From positions 372,001-436,000 of the forward strand of contig VNKQ01000002.1 in NCBI GenBank assembly GCA_016508695.1: 64,000 nucleotides of DNA. Reading direction: 5' to 3'. The translations under genes and the position numbers were made by a program. The stretch comes from Hyphodiscus hymeniophilus. Taxonomy: Eukaryota > Ascomycota > Leotiomycetes > Helotiales > Hyphodiscaceae. The notes beneath the pieces were generated by a model. That model had not been told where the DNA came from. It ran no database searches and was given only the letters and a program-made list of their open reading frames with translations. This document shows, in pieces, positions 36,605-46,888 of this stretch (positions are counted from its first letter, which is position 1; each line of letters begins with the position of its first letter).

Positions 36605-38590
36605 ATGTTGGAATATCAACCGTTAAGCTCTGAGAATCACGAGATACGTCTTTTGACCTTGACTGGGGGCGAGCGCTCTGCATTCGTCACCTGCGAGTTG
36701 AAACATTACTCCCTCATTGATCATCCTCCATACACTTCTCTATCTTACTGCTGGGGCAATCCGGACATTACCAAAACCATCATTGTCAATGGCGTCAAAT
36801 TTCAAGCTACCGTCAATCTTGAGTCTGCGTTGCGACAACTCCAAGCTGATGGCTTCACAAATATGTGGGTTGACGCAATTTGCATTAATCAAAATGACCG
36901 AGAAGAGCGAAGTCGCCAAGTTCTACGCATGAAAAGAATTTACACAGAAGCTAGTGATGTCGTGGTTTGGCTTGGTCTGGAGACAGAAAGTAGTAAGGCG
37001 ACTATGAGCTATATTGAGCTTCTCACGCAGGGGAAGTCAGCATTGAAGAATGTTCAAGATCTGGGAGGAGAGAAACACCATGACGGAGTAAAAAGAGCAA
37101 GAGAATTGATGCCTCCAGCGCTCCAGAAACTCGTCGATCGATTCATGTATCAGCCATCAGACCAGTTTATGGATAGTCTCGTGGAAGGCTTCAACATTTT
37201 CGAGGAGGAGGGCTCAAGGGAGGCTTTTGTGGAGTTCTTCCAGCGTCCATATTGGAGCAGAGTTTGGATCATACAGGAGATTATCGCGGCATCAGAGGTT
37301 GTGGTGTACTGTGGAGCAAGTTCTACCAAGCTTGAGAACATCGAGATGGTCCTGAAACGAACCGCTGAGGGGAAGGAATTTCTTCGAACAGGCCAGGTCC
37401 CAAATTTTGAGGCTTTCCGCAAGTCTCAGTTCTCTGGTAAAGCAAGCCCTTTGGTAAAATTATTGATGAGCAGTCGTGCATCACTGGCAACAGATCCAAG
37501 AGACAAGGTTTACGCAATGCTGGGTATTGCATCTGATGGGGAAGAGCTCATTCCGCTGCCGAACTACAAGCAACCGCTAAAGTTCGTCCTAGAGGACATG
37601 ACACGCTCTATTCTCTCGATCCAAAGATGCCCAAATGTGTTGTTCTTTCGTTCTCCTGACCGTGCACCAACTGATCGCCTACCATCTTGGGTTCCCGATT
37701 GGGAAAATCTCTCTCGGATCAACAGACCATGGCACTCATTTCTTGCTGGTCCTGAAGGTGATGCGGCATATATCGGAGAAATGGTCACCAATCTCCACCA
37801 CCTTCTGGCTCCCTTCAGCAGAAGGATGACAACTATCACAAAACCACCGATAGAGTTCCGTGGACGGCTTTTACAGATGAGAGGAAGGATTATCGATAAA
37901 GTTGATGGCATGTCAAGTCAAATTGACAAGGAGGAGCCCATGAGTCAAAGAGAAAGTATGCGTCGGATGATGGTCCAATCCATTGAAAAGAAATCTTATT
38001 ACCTCAGCAACGACGAAACGGTTTGGGCTATCGCGAAATGCCTCAGTATGGACGGGATTGACTTCGGCGCTGGGATGGGGTCTGGAAAGAGCAGTGGATA
38101 TTATGCCCGGGCATTCTCCGAGCTGTCCAGGAGAAGAGTTCGAAACTATCTTGAAAAGTTAAATCCTAGCCTCGTGGACTGGTTGGACGACAACGGTGAG
38201 TTTTCCATAGATGGACAAACCCTAAGGGCTTGGATGACGACGGCGGAAGACGCAACTGTGATAGGCACGGAGAACTCATTCAACTATTCACCAACGAGTC
38301 GACGAGTTAGGCAATTTGTCGAAAGAGTCGCCCAAGTGCTTGGATGTGGCATGAGACTCGCGAGTACCCGGGCTGGCAGAGTTGCTATGCTTCATCCCCA
38401 AGCGAAACGGGGCGATATCATCTGTACTCTAATAGGATGCCACATGCCTGTTATTCTTCGAAGGAATGGTTTCGAGGGCCCTTACAACATTGTCGGAGAA
38501 GCCTATTTGCATCCAATCAAGAGCTATCTCCCTGGATATTTGGCCGAAAACCTGGAGCTGAGCAACATGACCGATTTTCTGATTGAGTGA
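36605..38590 (+). CDS. HET-domain (heterokaryon incompatibility) protein
   Basis: Single exon, 661 aa. The HET domain (PF06985 type) starts near residue 43 with YTSLSYCWG, continues with MWVDAICINQNDREERSRQV and MKRIYTEASDVVVWLG (about 84-122), and ends near 250 with FFQRPYWSRVWIIQEI, the usual closing block of the family. A DPRDKVYAMLGIA block follows around 298-310. The C-terminal half has the loosely conserved 'IYNVVGEAYLHPI'-like ending (GPYNIVGEAYLHPI, about 628-641) typical of long HET proteins, in which it reads out whether the allele is intact. These proteins trigger cell death on non-self fusion, often downstream of STAND receptors; two STAND genes lie in the same window. Sequence is uninterrupted, so the gene looks functional. 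The initiator ATG is at 36605. Confidence 0.93.
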   Translation: MLEYQPLSSENHEIRLLTLTGGERSAFVTCELKHYSLIDHPPYTSLSYCWGNPDITKTIIVNGVKFQATVNLESALRQLQADGFTNMWVDAICINQNDREERSRQVLRMKRIYTEASDVVVWLGLETESSKATMSYIELLTQGKSALKNVQDLGGEKHHDGVKRARELMPPALQKLVDRFMYQPSDQFMDSLVEGFNIFEEEGSREAFVEFFQRPYWSRVWIIQEIIAASEVVVYCGASSTKLENIEMVLKRTAEGKEFLRTGQVPNFEAFRKSQFSGKASPLVKLLMSSRASLATDPRDKVYAMLGIASDGEELIPLPNYKQPLKFVLEDMTRSILSIQRCPNVLFFRSPDRAPTDRLPSWVPDWENLSRINRPWHSFLAGPEGDAAYIGEMVTNLHHLLAPFSRRMTTITKPPIEFRGRLLQMRGRIIDKVDGMSSQIDKEEPMSQRESMRRMMVQSIEKKSYYLSNDETVWAIAKCLSMDGIDFGAGMGSGKSSGYYARAFSELSRRRVRNYLEKLNPSLVDWLDDNGEFSIDGQTLRAWMTTAEDATVIGTENSFNYSPTSRRVRQFVERVAQVLGCGMRLASTRAGRVAMLHPQAKRGDIICTLIGCHMPVILRRNGFEGPYNIVGEAYLHPIKSYLPGYLAENLELSNMTDFLIE

Positions 38591-39319
38591 CTAGATATTC
38601 TGGTGTAGATGGCTACCAAAGCGGTGAACCGATCTTAATACACGAAATTCTAATGTTTGTGGAGTCGGATGAGTTCTCATTTGCATTCGTAGAGAATATA
38701 TTCGAAGATGCTTCCGAACCACTCCTTTTTTGGGAGGGTCTAAAAGTACCTCAGATGGCTTTACAAAATGTGGGTTGGAGCCATGCATTAAGTCTGGCGG
38801 TATGACGCGAATTATTGGGGTCTTCCTTCTCAGAATTCCAAGAATATCCTGTCAGGATAGTTCGGAACTATTAAGAGATCTTTAAATGGATTTGTAAAAT
38901 GCTTCCTCTGACATACCCCAATTGAGTCACTGGCAACATCGATACTGGTGAATGGATGTGTGCAATTGCTCTGAATACAGTTAAGCGCCCCTGACAAGGA
39001 TTAACCCCACTCCCCTAAATGATTTCACGGGTCGGGCTTGCGAATTACCACTATCCAGTGCGACAAAAATATCTGGATCCCAGAATTACCCAGGGCTCGT
39101 GTGGACAGCTGCAATCCAGTTCGCTCAAAGAGTAAGCGATTCAATATAACTTCCTCTCCCAATTTGCGCCTCACAATGCCCCCTATTGCCCGTTGTAGCG
39201 ATGCTCTACTAGCACACTCATGCTTTGCACACAGTCGTGACTTAGAATAAACCACAGCAAACAAAGCTAATGTCCTGCAGCATCTACACGCCGACACTAT
39301 CTAGAGCTGCAGTACAGAA
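38591..39319. other. Intergenic region
   Basis: 3' flank of the HET gene and promoter of the TPR-SET gene. The frame 38587-38805 overlaps the HET stop and has no recognisable domain. Nothing else seen. Confidence 0.5.
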
Positions 39320-41314
39320 ATGACTTCGGTCAACACGACAGTTTTTCTGACTCCTGAGGAGGACGCACATGTGCGGAATACGCTCAAAGGCAGACTGCAA
39401 AAATGTCAGAAGCTTGCAGGCCAGCCACGAGAACCTGGAGATCCGATAGCCCGTTTGCAACAAGTCACGGGCGCATCTTTAATGGCAGACATGAATTTTG
39501 CCGCTGAGCTTGGGCTGGAGGCCCCGAAACGACAGCGGGATGCGATGGTAGCTTTTGCTGTCGGTCATCCGTACCCGCCATGCATTGCTTCTATCGAAGA
39601 CCTTCAGCCGATGGAACTGTCGGAGCTTCGGATGGATACACACCATCGAGGTCGTGTGCTCACCGTCCGGCGCAAGGCTCCTGTAGTCCAGCTTCAGGCA
39701 TCCTCTTGGACAGTCGTACATGCCAGATCATCAGAGGAGACGGAGCGGCTGGAAATTCTGTTGCATAAGTTGACGCACGGCCAAGATATCTTGGAGTCGG
39801 GGTCTATGTTCAAGATTAAGGAACCTTATTTCACTCTCAATGAACAGGATGAACCAACTCTCCGCATTGACCACCCATCAGACCTTGTTCTGTGCTCTAA
39901 TGGTGAGGAACTTGGCGATTCTAAGGATGGGGATTCTGCCACAGCCTCTACAGATCTTGCAAGAAAGACAGCAAAGGAGTGGAAGGAGGAAGGAAATGCT
40001 GCACTCAAACAACAAGATCTCCCGCTAGCTCATGCAAACTATACCCAAGGCCTACAATTACTTACGAAGAACGACACGGGAAAAGAAGAGTTAACGTATG
40101 ATCTCTTCCGAAATCGTGCTCACGTCAATCTCATTTTGAATCGCTTCGATGAGGCAAAAACAGATGCACTTGCCTCTCTCACCGGCCTCGAAGATCAGAA
40201 GGCCAAGGACCTAGATAGTAAAGCTTACTTCCGTGCTGGTTACGCAGCGTACAATCTTGGCGAGTTCCAAGAAGCCAAAGGGTTCTTTGAGGATCAGCAG
40301 AGACTTATGCCTGATCACAAAGACGCAGCAGCGTATCTACGGAGAGCCGAACTACGTCTCAAGGAGCAAGCTACAGCTGTCTACAACTTCAAGAAAATCA
40401 AAGCCGGCCTCTCCCCAGGTCGTCCTCGAGTCGACGCTGCAAGCTTTGCCCGCAACGTCAAGATTGGAGAGAGCACTGGCCGTGGAAGAGGTCTATTCGC
40501 GACCCACGACATAGGCTCCGGTGAGATCGTCCTGTGCGAAAAGGCTTTCTGCGTCGTATGGGGGCATGAAAAAGAAGCATTGACAGCGATGACATACGAT
40601 GGCCGCGACGACAAAATCAGAGTCATCCCCGCCGGCTTGTGCAGAGCGATCGTGCAGAAACTTCTGGACAACCCCTCGCAGGTCGAAAAAGTCATGGATC
40701 TCTATGGAGACTATCGGGGTCTTGGTAAGCAGCTTATTGTGCGAGACTCAAGCCCTGTGATCGATACCTTCCAAGTCCATGACATCGTTTCGCGCAACGC
40801 TTTTGGGCCCGGCCCTATGCACTCCAGTCGTCGTGAGGCAGAGGAGGACGAGAGCAATGCGAGCGCAGGCCTGTGGGTAATGGCCGCGTATATCAACCAT
40901 TCATGCATCCCCAACGCGGAGAAAGAGTGCGTAGGAGACCTCATGATCCTACGTGCGACTCGAAGGATCCGCGCTGGCGAGGAGATCACGCACAGCTACG
41001 ATGCGTCGAGCGACTACGATGCAAGGAGTGCAGCGTTGATGAACACCTGGGGCTTCACATGTGACTGCGCGCTGTGCGTGGCGGAGAAGGCAGATGGCCC
41101 CGGTCTGAGGAAGAAGCGGCTGCAGCTGGAAAGTGAGGCTAATGCCTTGGTCGAGAGAAATGCACCGGTCGGGGCAAAGATGCTCGCGGTTGCTAAAGGT
41201 CGACGTCTCATCCGGTCCATCAATGAGACTTATAATGACGAGAGATACAAAGGCTTGCCTCGCACGGCGCTTGATAGGATACAGAAATGGCTCGCTGAAG
41301 CTACGGCTCGGTAA
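39320..41314 (+). CDS. TPR and SET domain protein (putative lysine methyltransferase)
   Basis: Single exon, 664 aa. Residues about 215-345 hold tetratricopeptide repeats (KEWKEEGNAALKQQDLPLA, RNRAHVNLILNRFDEAK, YFRAGYAAYNLGEFQEA). A split SET domain follows, as in SMYD-like enzymes: GRGRGLFATHDI near 387, a long insert, NHSCIPNAEKE near 524, EEITHSYDASSDY near 553, and a post-SET CDCALC near 581 whose cysteines could hold zinc. The NHSC and SYD blocks that build the AdoMet and catalytic sites are present, so activity is plausible. No MYND finger is seen between the SET halves. The first ~200 residues are a fungal-specific region of unknown role. The substrate cannot be told from sequence. Uninterrupted frame; first ATG used. 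Confidence 0.92.
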   Translation: MTSVNTTVFLTPEEDAHVRNTLKGRLQKCQKLAGQPREPGDPIARLQQVTGASLMADMNFAAELGLEAPKRQRDAMVAFAVGHPYPPCIASIEDLQPMELSELRMDTHHRGRVLTVRRKAPVVQLQASSWTVVHARSSEETERLEILLHKLTHGQDILESGSMFKIKEPYFTLNEQDEPTLRIDHPSDLVLCSNGEELGDSKDGDSATASTDLARKTAKEWKEEGNAALKQQDLPLAHANYTQGLQLLTKNDTGKEELTYDLFRNRAHVNLILNRFDEAKTDALASLTGLEDQKAKDLDSKAYFRAGYAAYNLGEFQEAKGFFEDQQRLMPDHKDAAAYLRRAELRLKEQATAVYNFKKIKAGLSPGRPRVDAASFARNVKIGESTGRGRGLFATHDIGSGEIVLCEKAFCVVWGHEKEALTAMTYDGRDDKIRVIPAGLCRAIVQKLLDNPSQVEKVMDLYGDYRGLGKQLIVRDSSPVIDTFQVHDIVSRNAFGPGPMHSSRREAEEDESNASAGLWVMAAYINHSCIPNAEKECVGDLMILRATRRIRAGEEITHSYDASSDYDARSAALMNTWGFTCDCALCVAEKADGPGLRKKRLQLESEANALVERNAPVGAKMLAVAKGRRLIRSINETYNDERYKGLPRTALDRIQKWLAEATAR

Positions 41315-44300
41315 TTTCAACTGGTTGTTTAAATGGACACTGATGTAAGGACTACATCTACCCGACTCTGTAGCGGAATAAATGAAGCAAAGAAATCGAC
41401 CATATGTGTACCTCTGACGGCCGTGGTCCTTGAACGATCACTATCCTACCATTTATAGTAGAAGAAGAGTTTTGCGGATGGGCTTACAGTGACCTAGATG
41501 AAGTGATTCAGAATTAACCTCGACTCCGTGTGTATGTGACCCTTTCGACTTGGAAGGTGTTATTAGATCCATAAACTCCGTTCCGGCTGGAAATAGCCTC
41601 TCATACGACAGACAAAGACGGAGACTGCCAAAATCATCACCAGTCATGGTAACCGTGATGGAGCAGGACAGCCCGTTGTGCCTGTAGGCCTGTGGCTGCG
41701 TCCATCGTATGTGACGCACCTCGGGGCCTTGATCATGGCACATTAGCTGAAGTGGAATAGTCAATCCGTGTATTAACGGTCTGAACTGGCAGGGATTCTA
41801 GGGATGGTGGCACAGAAGACAAAGCAGAACATTGTGAGGATGGCTGGTGAGTGCAATTTCACGTAGTTGCATTGGGCGATGCTCTTGGAATTAAGCACTT
41901 GTTGTTAAGGTGAAGAAAGGAGTGACTACGAGTACATTATATATGCAAAGCTTCATACGTGAAATTGATACCACATCCCTCTCGGCTTCTTCCACCACAG
42001 GTTCCCTTCGATGACCAGCCTAAAGCGGAGGGAGGCACGATATCACGTCGTCGCCATCGATCAGAGGGAAGCCAGATGAGTGGCAGTTCATTTTGATGAA
42101 GGAGAGTCTCAGAGACGAGTTCATTTCTGCTGGAAAGAAGTGGGATGACCATCCTGCTCTCGGTTTCGTGACACTGACGTCAAGTACTCAAGTTACGTCT
42201 CCTTTTTTTTTAACTTCTTTTTGAATAATGTCGAGAACAACTGTCGCTGTCGATGGTAATGTCGCTATCGATCGCATTCTCGCTGTCGAAGCACACTCTT
42301 CTTAAACCCCCATCTGGCTGTTCCGTAATTAGACCTTGACGAGAAAGACACGGCAGCATCACACATCCAAGTCCATCAAGCATATCAGCGTTTTCCCCTC
42401 TGCGATGTCGTCTCTGTTGTTGTTAGACGTTGCTGTGGATGTGGAGTAGGAAACAGCTCTGAATTTGCGGAAGTATTCTTATAAGACTCAGCAGACCAAC
42501 TTCGCGCACGAGATGGCAAGTAAGCTGAGCATCGTTCACTAATGGGTGTGCGGATCTTTGGGGAACCGCACAGTCAATTAGTGAATAAGAATAAAAGCTT
42601 CCTGCCGAGCTTTATGAACTTGGATTTGAGGATGAAGCGGAACAATCGGGATTTTCATGTCTGTCTTCTTAGTCTCCCAGGAGTGCAAAGCGATGAGAAC
42701 GCTTCCTTTCACGTTAGAATGGAAGGAAATCAGTAAGGCAGCGCAGCACGAACTCCTACCATTCCACTCCTCCCATTTATGTCGTACGAGCCCCTCATCT
42801 CAACTAATCTTGCTTTGTGCTGTATGATTGTGATCGACTAATACCGCGTACACGGTGTAAGTGATGCTGTATACCAAGGGGGTTACAGGGAGAGAGAAGG
42901 CGGGAAATGTTAATCCGCCTGACGACCAAACATGTGTATCTTCCAGGATAGTTCAGCCATTAGCGGAAGACAACATGCTGATTTATTTTTATTTCTCATT
43001 CGACTGTACATTCGCCTGCCAAACGGACGAACTATTGTCCTTGGAAAGCCTGGGCTTAGAGCATCTTGTTTGTGAGGACTCGCCGTGAAGTGAGGTACCA
43101 GCATGGGCACGTCAAGGACAAAACGGATATAATGAGCAATATTCGAAGAAGACAAGACTTCGACTCTGTAACTTCCAGGAGATGGCTTTGGCCCAAGGAG
43201 ACGAGACATTAGGGGCCCCGGATTTATTGCCCCATCATTAAGGGTCAATTGATGCAGTGAGCATGTACAGCTCTAATCAAAGAATCGAGGGATTTGCCAG
43301 ATGTGCCTGAATGCTCAGAGTTACGGAAGTGATCAAGTAGTCTAAGCAGCACTGATGCTTAGGTATTGAGAGAAGTGAGTTACCATCATGGAAGACGGGG
43401 AAAGGGGTTCTTGGGCCCTTTCCACGTGGTTGTCACGTACTTTTACAAATAATTTGTCATGAGACGATGCATGTACTTGTACTTGTACCAAGGTTTCAGA
43501 TCAGCATTGCCTCGAATCGAGAAGGTACCAAGTGATGACAAAACCTCCGGATACAGAAGTACCGATGTAGCTGGTCTCTAATACACCGGCGTGTCCTTTC
43601 TGAGATTCTTTCTAAACCCCGGCGCCGCCGTCGGCGACATGAAAGATAAGCATACCTCAAATACCTTCTTCAGTCAGACAAACAAAACAGGTCCGAGTGA
43701 CCGAAACCACATCAAACGTTTCTCAAGGAATAAGCAAAGTACGTAACCATTTCCACGTGTCTTCTGGACGATGATAGCTACAGCGAGATGATGCAGACAT
43801 CCGTCTGCGTCAGCCTTACTTCGAATCCAGAAGGCCGACGCAAGGGGAGCTCATTCCGAAGGAAATATCCTGCGAGTCTGCGACGTCTCCCTACCTCCTC
43901 TGCTTACCTTCTAGACTTTCCAGAAGGACTGTATAAGAAGGTGGGAGGATGTTTGACGTACTGGCCCAGCCGAAGCGAGTAAAGAGAGGCAGGAATCCTA
44001 CTTCGGATCTCGCCTTGTAGCAGAGAGCGAGACTAGCGCCCTCACCCCTAACCCCTTTAACAGCAGCAGAAGAAAATGCTACGACAAAAGGACATGGAGA
44101 GGAAACCAACAAGCAATCAAATAATGAAATTCGAAGTCGATAGCACACCCCTTTACGCGGGAGGGTGTAGGAACTAGGAAGTAAGGAGAGGAGAGGCTGA
44201 ATCTCAGCCGAGTCAAATTGCAAATCTCGCACCACTCACCAGTGACCAGCCACCACTAATCATCAACAAACGACCCAACGACCAGATTCCCTATCTGGTC

Positions 44301-46123
44301 GCTCGTCTCTCCCTTTCCCTCCTTTAGCAAATAGTAAGCCAGGTACGGAGGTATCCCCATAGGACACTCTCTACCGGAATATGTAAGCATAAGCATCAGC
44401 ATAAGCATGACATGTCATGCTTCCCCCTTGCTCGCGTCCTCGAACCATCGACTACCTCGGAAACACCGTGCATGCGATCGATCTGCGACGTCTTACCCAG
44501 TCCTTCTAGCGTGCTTCTCGAAGGGTTGTGTCTATCTTTCCGTGGTCGGGTAAGCGCCGTGAGCACGTTGACATTCTGGCGCTGGTTGGGAATGGGAAAT
44601 CTCCAATCTGCCGGGTGGCGGATCATCCTGAGGCGCCTGAGGGGGATGATCGACGGGTTGAATACTTGACCGAGAGGACTTTCTCGGTGGACATTGGACT
44701 TTGGCTGGGCTGTGCGAGGAATGTGGAGCAGGGTTGGTTCTCTTTCGAACATCGAACATTGAACATGTGAATGAACGCAGGGGAGCGAAGAGGTTTGTCC
44801 AACTTGAAACGAGCCTGAAGTAGCTCGAAGTAAACTTGATGATGAGGATAGGATGTGAAAGGTTATCCAACAATATGTGTTTGCCAAGAAGATATTTCCA
44901 CATCTTCACAACGCTTCATCTATTCGAGTTAATGCAGTACTTGTGGTAGCTGGACTCTAGAACTCTCTCAGAGTCTCAGACTCGCCTCTAGAATATTGGC
45001 GATGCGCCGTTGACGTTGGGACATTTCCCACAGTTTCGAGCGATCTTCCCAGCGACCACCGACCAAGGCGCCAGCGACCAGATTGCTGGACGAGCGAGTC
45101 GCTGAGTCTGGTCTGGTGTGGCCTGGGAGATTGGGCATGTTCCAGCAGTGCAGCGCCAGTCTTGCACATGCATCTTGGCTGGAATGTCGGGTCGCATGGC
45201 TTCTGTGTGCTGGGTTGTACTGCGTTGCGCAGGAATTCCAGTATCGTGGATGTGGTACAGAGTAGAGGAAGTAGACATTGCAGCCATAAATCAATAATAA
45301 ACTCACATTCGAGTCGATGGTTAAGAATCAATATGCATCCACATGTTGAGGGCGAGACTCGAGGTGTCGACCATCAAGGTCAACGGCCTTTGTACCTTAC
45401 ACAGCGAGCGGACCGATGCTAGTCTCTCGTCCTGTCGCTCGCTCAAACTCTCTCCACCTCCTCTCATGACAACAACTCTCCCTTCTCTCCTAGTCTCCCC
45501 CCTCCGCTCCAAGCGAGGTTCTCCCTTCCAGCAAATCTTCGTTCCCATCCAGGAAAACGAACATTTGAGTGGCGCCGTCTCTCCATTCTGTGCCGAAACT
45601 CACCACCAATCACACATCCCCTCTTGCCACATCGGCAGGGTTGGCCTCGGAGGTGCATGCTCGACCAGAAATCTGCTTCCTCCATACAGTTAGATGGCCC
45701 CGCCGAATGCTCTCAGCCTGAAAGCTCCAGCCGGGGGCGGCGGCAGTATGAAGAAATACGTTACTTCCATTCCCTACTACATTAGCAGGCCTCACTCCCT
45801 CCGCAGGACGAGCGAAAAGGACGGGATAGCAGGATATCGTCGTCATACACACACTCGTTACAAACTACATATACACAGCATACATACGCTTGTATCTCCG
45901 TGAGAGACAGCAACGCTCTGGAGCAGCAGTCAAGCAAGATTGAATTTCCGAGGCTCAAGCCTTATCAGCACACAACTCGCCTTAGCGATCCTCTGTACGC
46001 GCTACAAATGCTACAGTTGTCTATTCTTCTATTCAAGCATTGAAAAAGAACGGTCTTCTCTCGAATCGAGCATGCTTCTGCCATAAGCCGCCCGTTCACC
46101 AATCGACCATCACCGAAGCCACG
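41315..46123. other. Gene-poor interval of about 4.8 kb
   Basis: Only short overlapping frames (e.g. 44396-44887 -, 44957-45331 -, 45343-45693 +), none with a recognised domain or convincing introns. No TE proteins, LTRs or terminal repeats seen. A 20-bp palindrome lies at 44403-44422. The 3' end is the leader of the following gene; the frame continues upstream to 46040, so a longer N-terminus (28 extra residues) is possible there. Confidence 0.4.
44403..44422. repeat. 20-bp perfect palindrome next to AGCAT repeats
   Basis: The two 10-base halves are exact reverse complements (AAGCATGACA / TGTCATGCTT). Immediately upstream, from 44384, the pentamer AGCAT is repeated several times (AAGCATAAGCATCAGCATA). 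This could be a binding site for a dimeric factor or chance; it lies in gene-poor DNA. Confidence 0.7.
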
Positions 46124-46888
46124 ATGTTCGACCATTTCACATTTGCGGCCCAACCGCAAACACACCTTCTAGACGAGGCCTTCCCTTCTCCAAAAGATAC
46201 ATCGTTACCCACCGTCCCCCGACCGCAGACTTCGTTCCCATTCCACACGAACCAAAATCAGTGCGAGATCAATGATATCGTGGCAAAGCTACAGCAACAG
46301 ACGCTGCAACAGCGATCCCGGGATGAGCTTGTGAAGCGCTTCAAGGCGTGGCGAATGGAGTCTCCCAACGCGTTGGAAATTGATGAGGAGGAGACTGAAT
46401 CTTCAGAGGAAGGGACAGACACCGCTTCTTTACCATCTACACCGACGTTCACCAGCGTGTCGTGTAGGAGGTTACAGCGACAGCTAAATGTCCAACTGCA
46501 GAGCTGCGAGATACACGTCAGGGATATCGGGGCGCTGGTTGAGAATATGATAACTTCGAATTCGCAGTGCAGAGTCATCAATGTAAATCGACCTTTCACG
46601 CCGTCGACAACGCTGCCGGAGGAGGGGGAGATGGAGGTTGATCCTGCGGAGGAGTTCCATGAGACAAGGGAAGAGGATGTTGATGAAGGGTACTGCGAGG
46701 GTGTGGTGGATGAGGATGAGGAAACAGAGATGTCGTTGAGGAGGGCGAGCGCGCCGACAGGAGTCAGGAAATATAATATTCGGTATGGAAGGAGTGCGGA
46801 CGTGATCAATATTGGAGGCAGGGTTAAGGTTCGCAATGTGCCGAGGATGAGGAGGAGGAGGAAGGAGCCTGGTTCAGGGAATGATTGA
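46124..46888 (+). CDS. Hypothetical acidic protein
   Basis: Frame open from 46040; I prefer the Met at 46124 (MFDHFTFAAQPQTHLLDEAF), giving 254 aa, because the upstream 28 residues look like leader translation. A helix-like segment near residues 48-80 (EINDIVAKLQQQTLQQRSRDELVKRF) is followed by an acidic stretch (EIDEEETESSEEG), a helix with RRLQRQLNVQLQSCEIHVRDI, a second acidic stretch, and a basic end (RRRRKE). Alternating acidic and basic segments suggest a nuclear or nucleic-acid-associated protein, but no domain was recognised. Composition and length are those of a real small fungal gene. Function unknown. Confidence 0.65.
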   Translation: MFDHFTFAAQPQTHLLDEAFPSPKDTSLPTVPRPQTSFPFHTNQNQCEINDIVAKLQQQTLQQRSRDELVKRFKAWRMESPNALEIDEEETESSEEGTDTASLPSTPTFTSVSCRRLQRQLNVQLQSCEIHVRDIGALVENMITSNSQCRVINVNRPFTPSTTLPEEGEMEVDPAEEFHETREEDVDEGYCEGVVDEDEETEMSLRRASAPTGVRKYNIRYGRSADVINIGGRVKVRNVPRMRRRRKEPGSGND

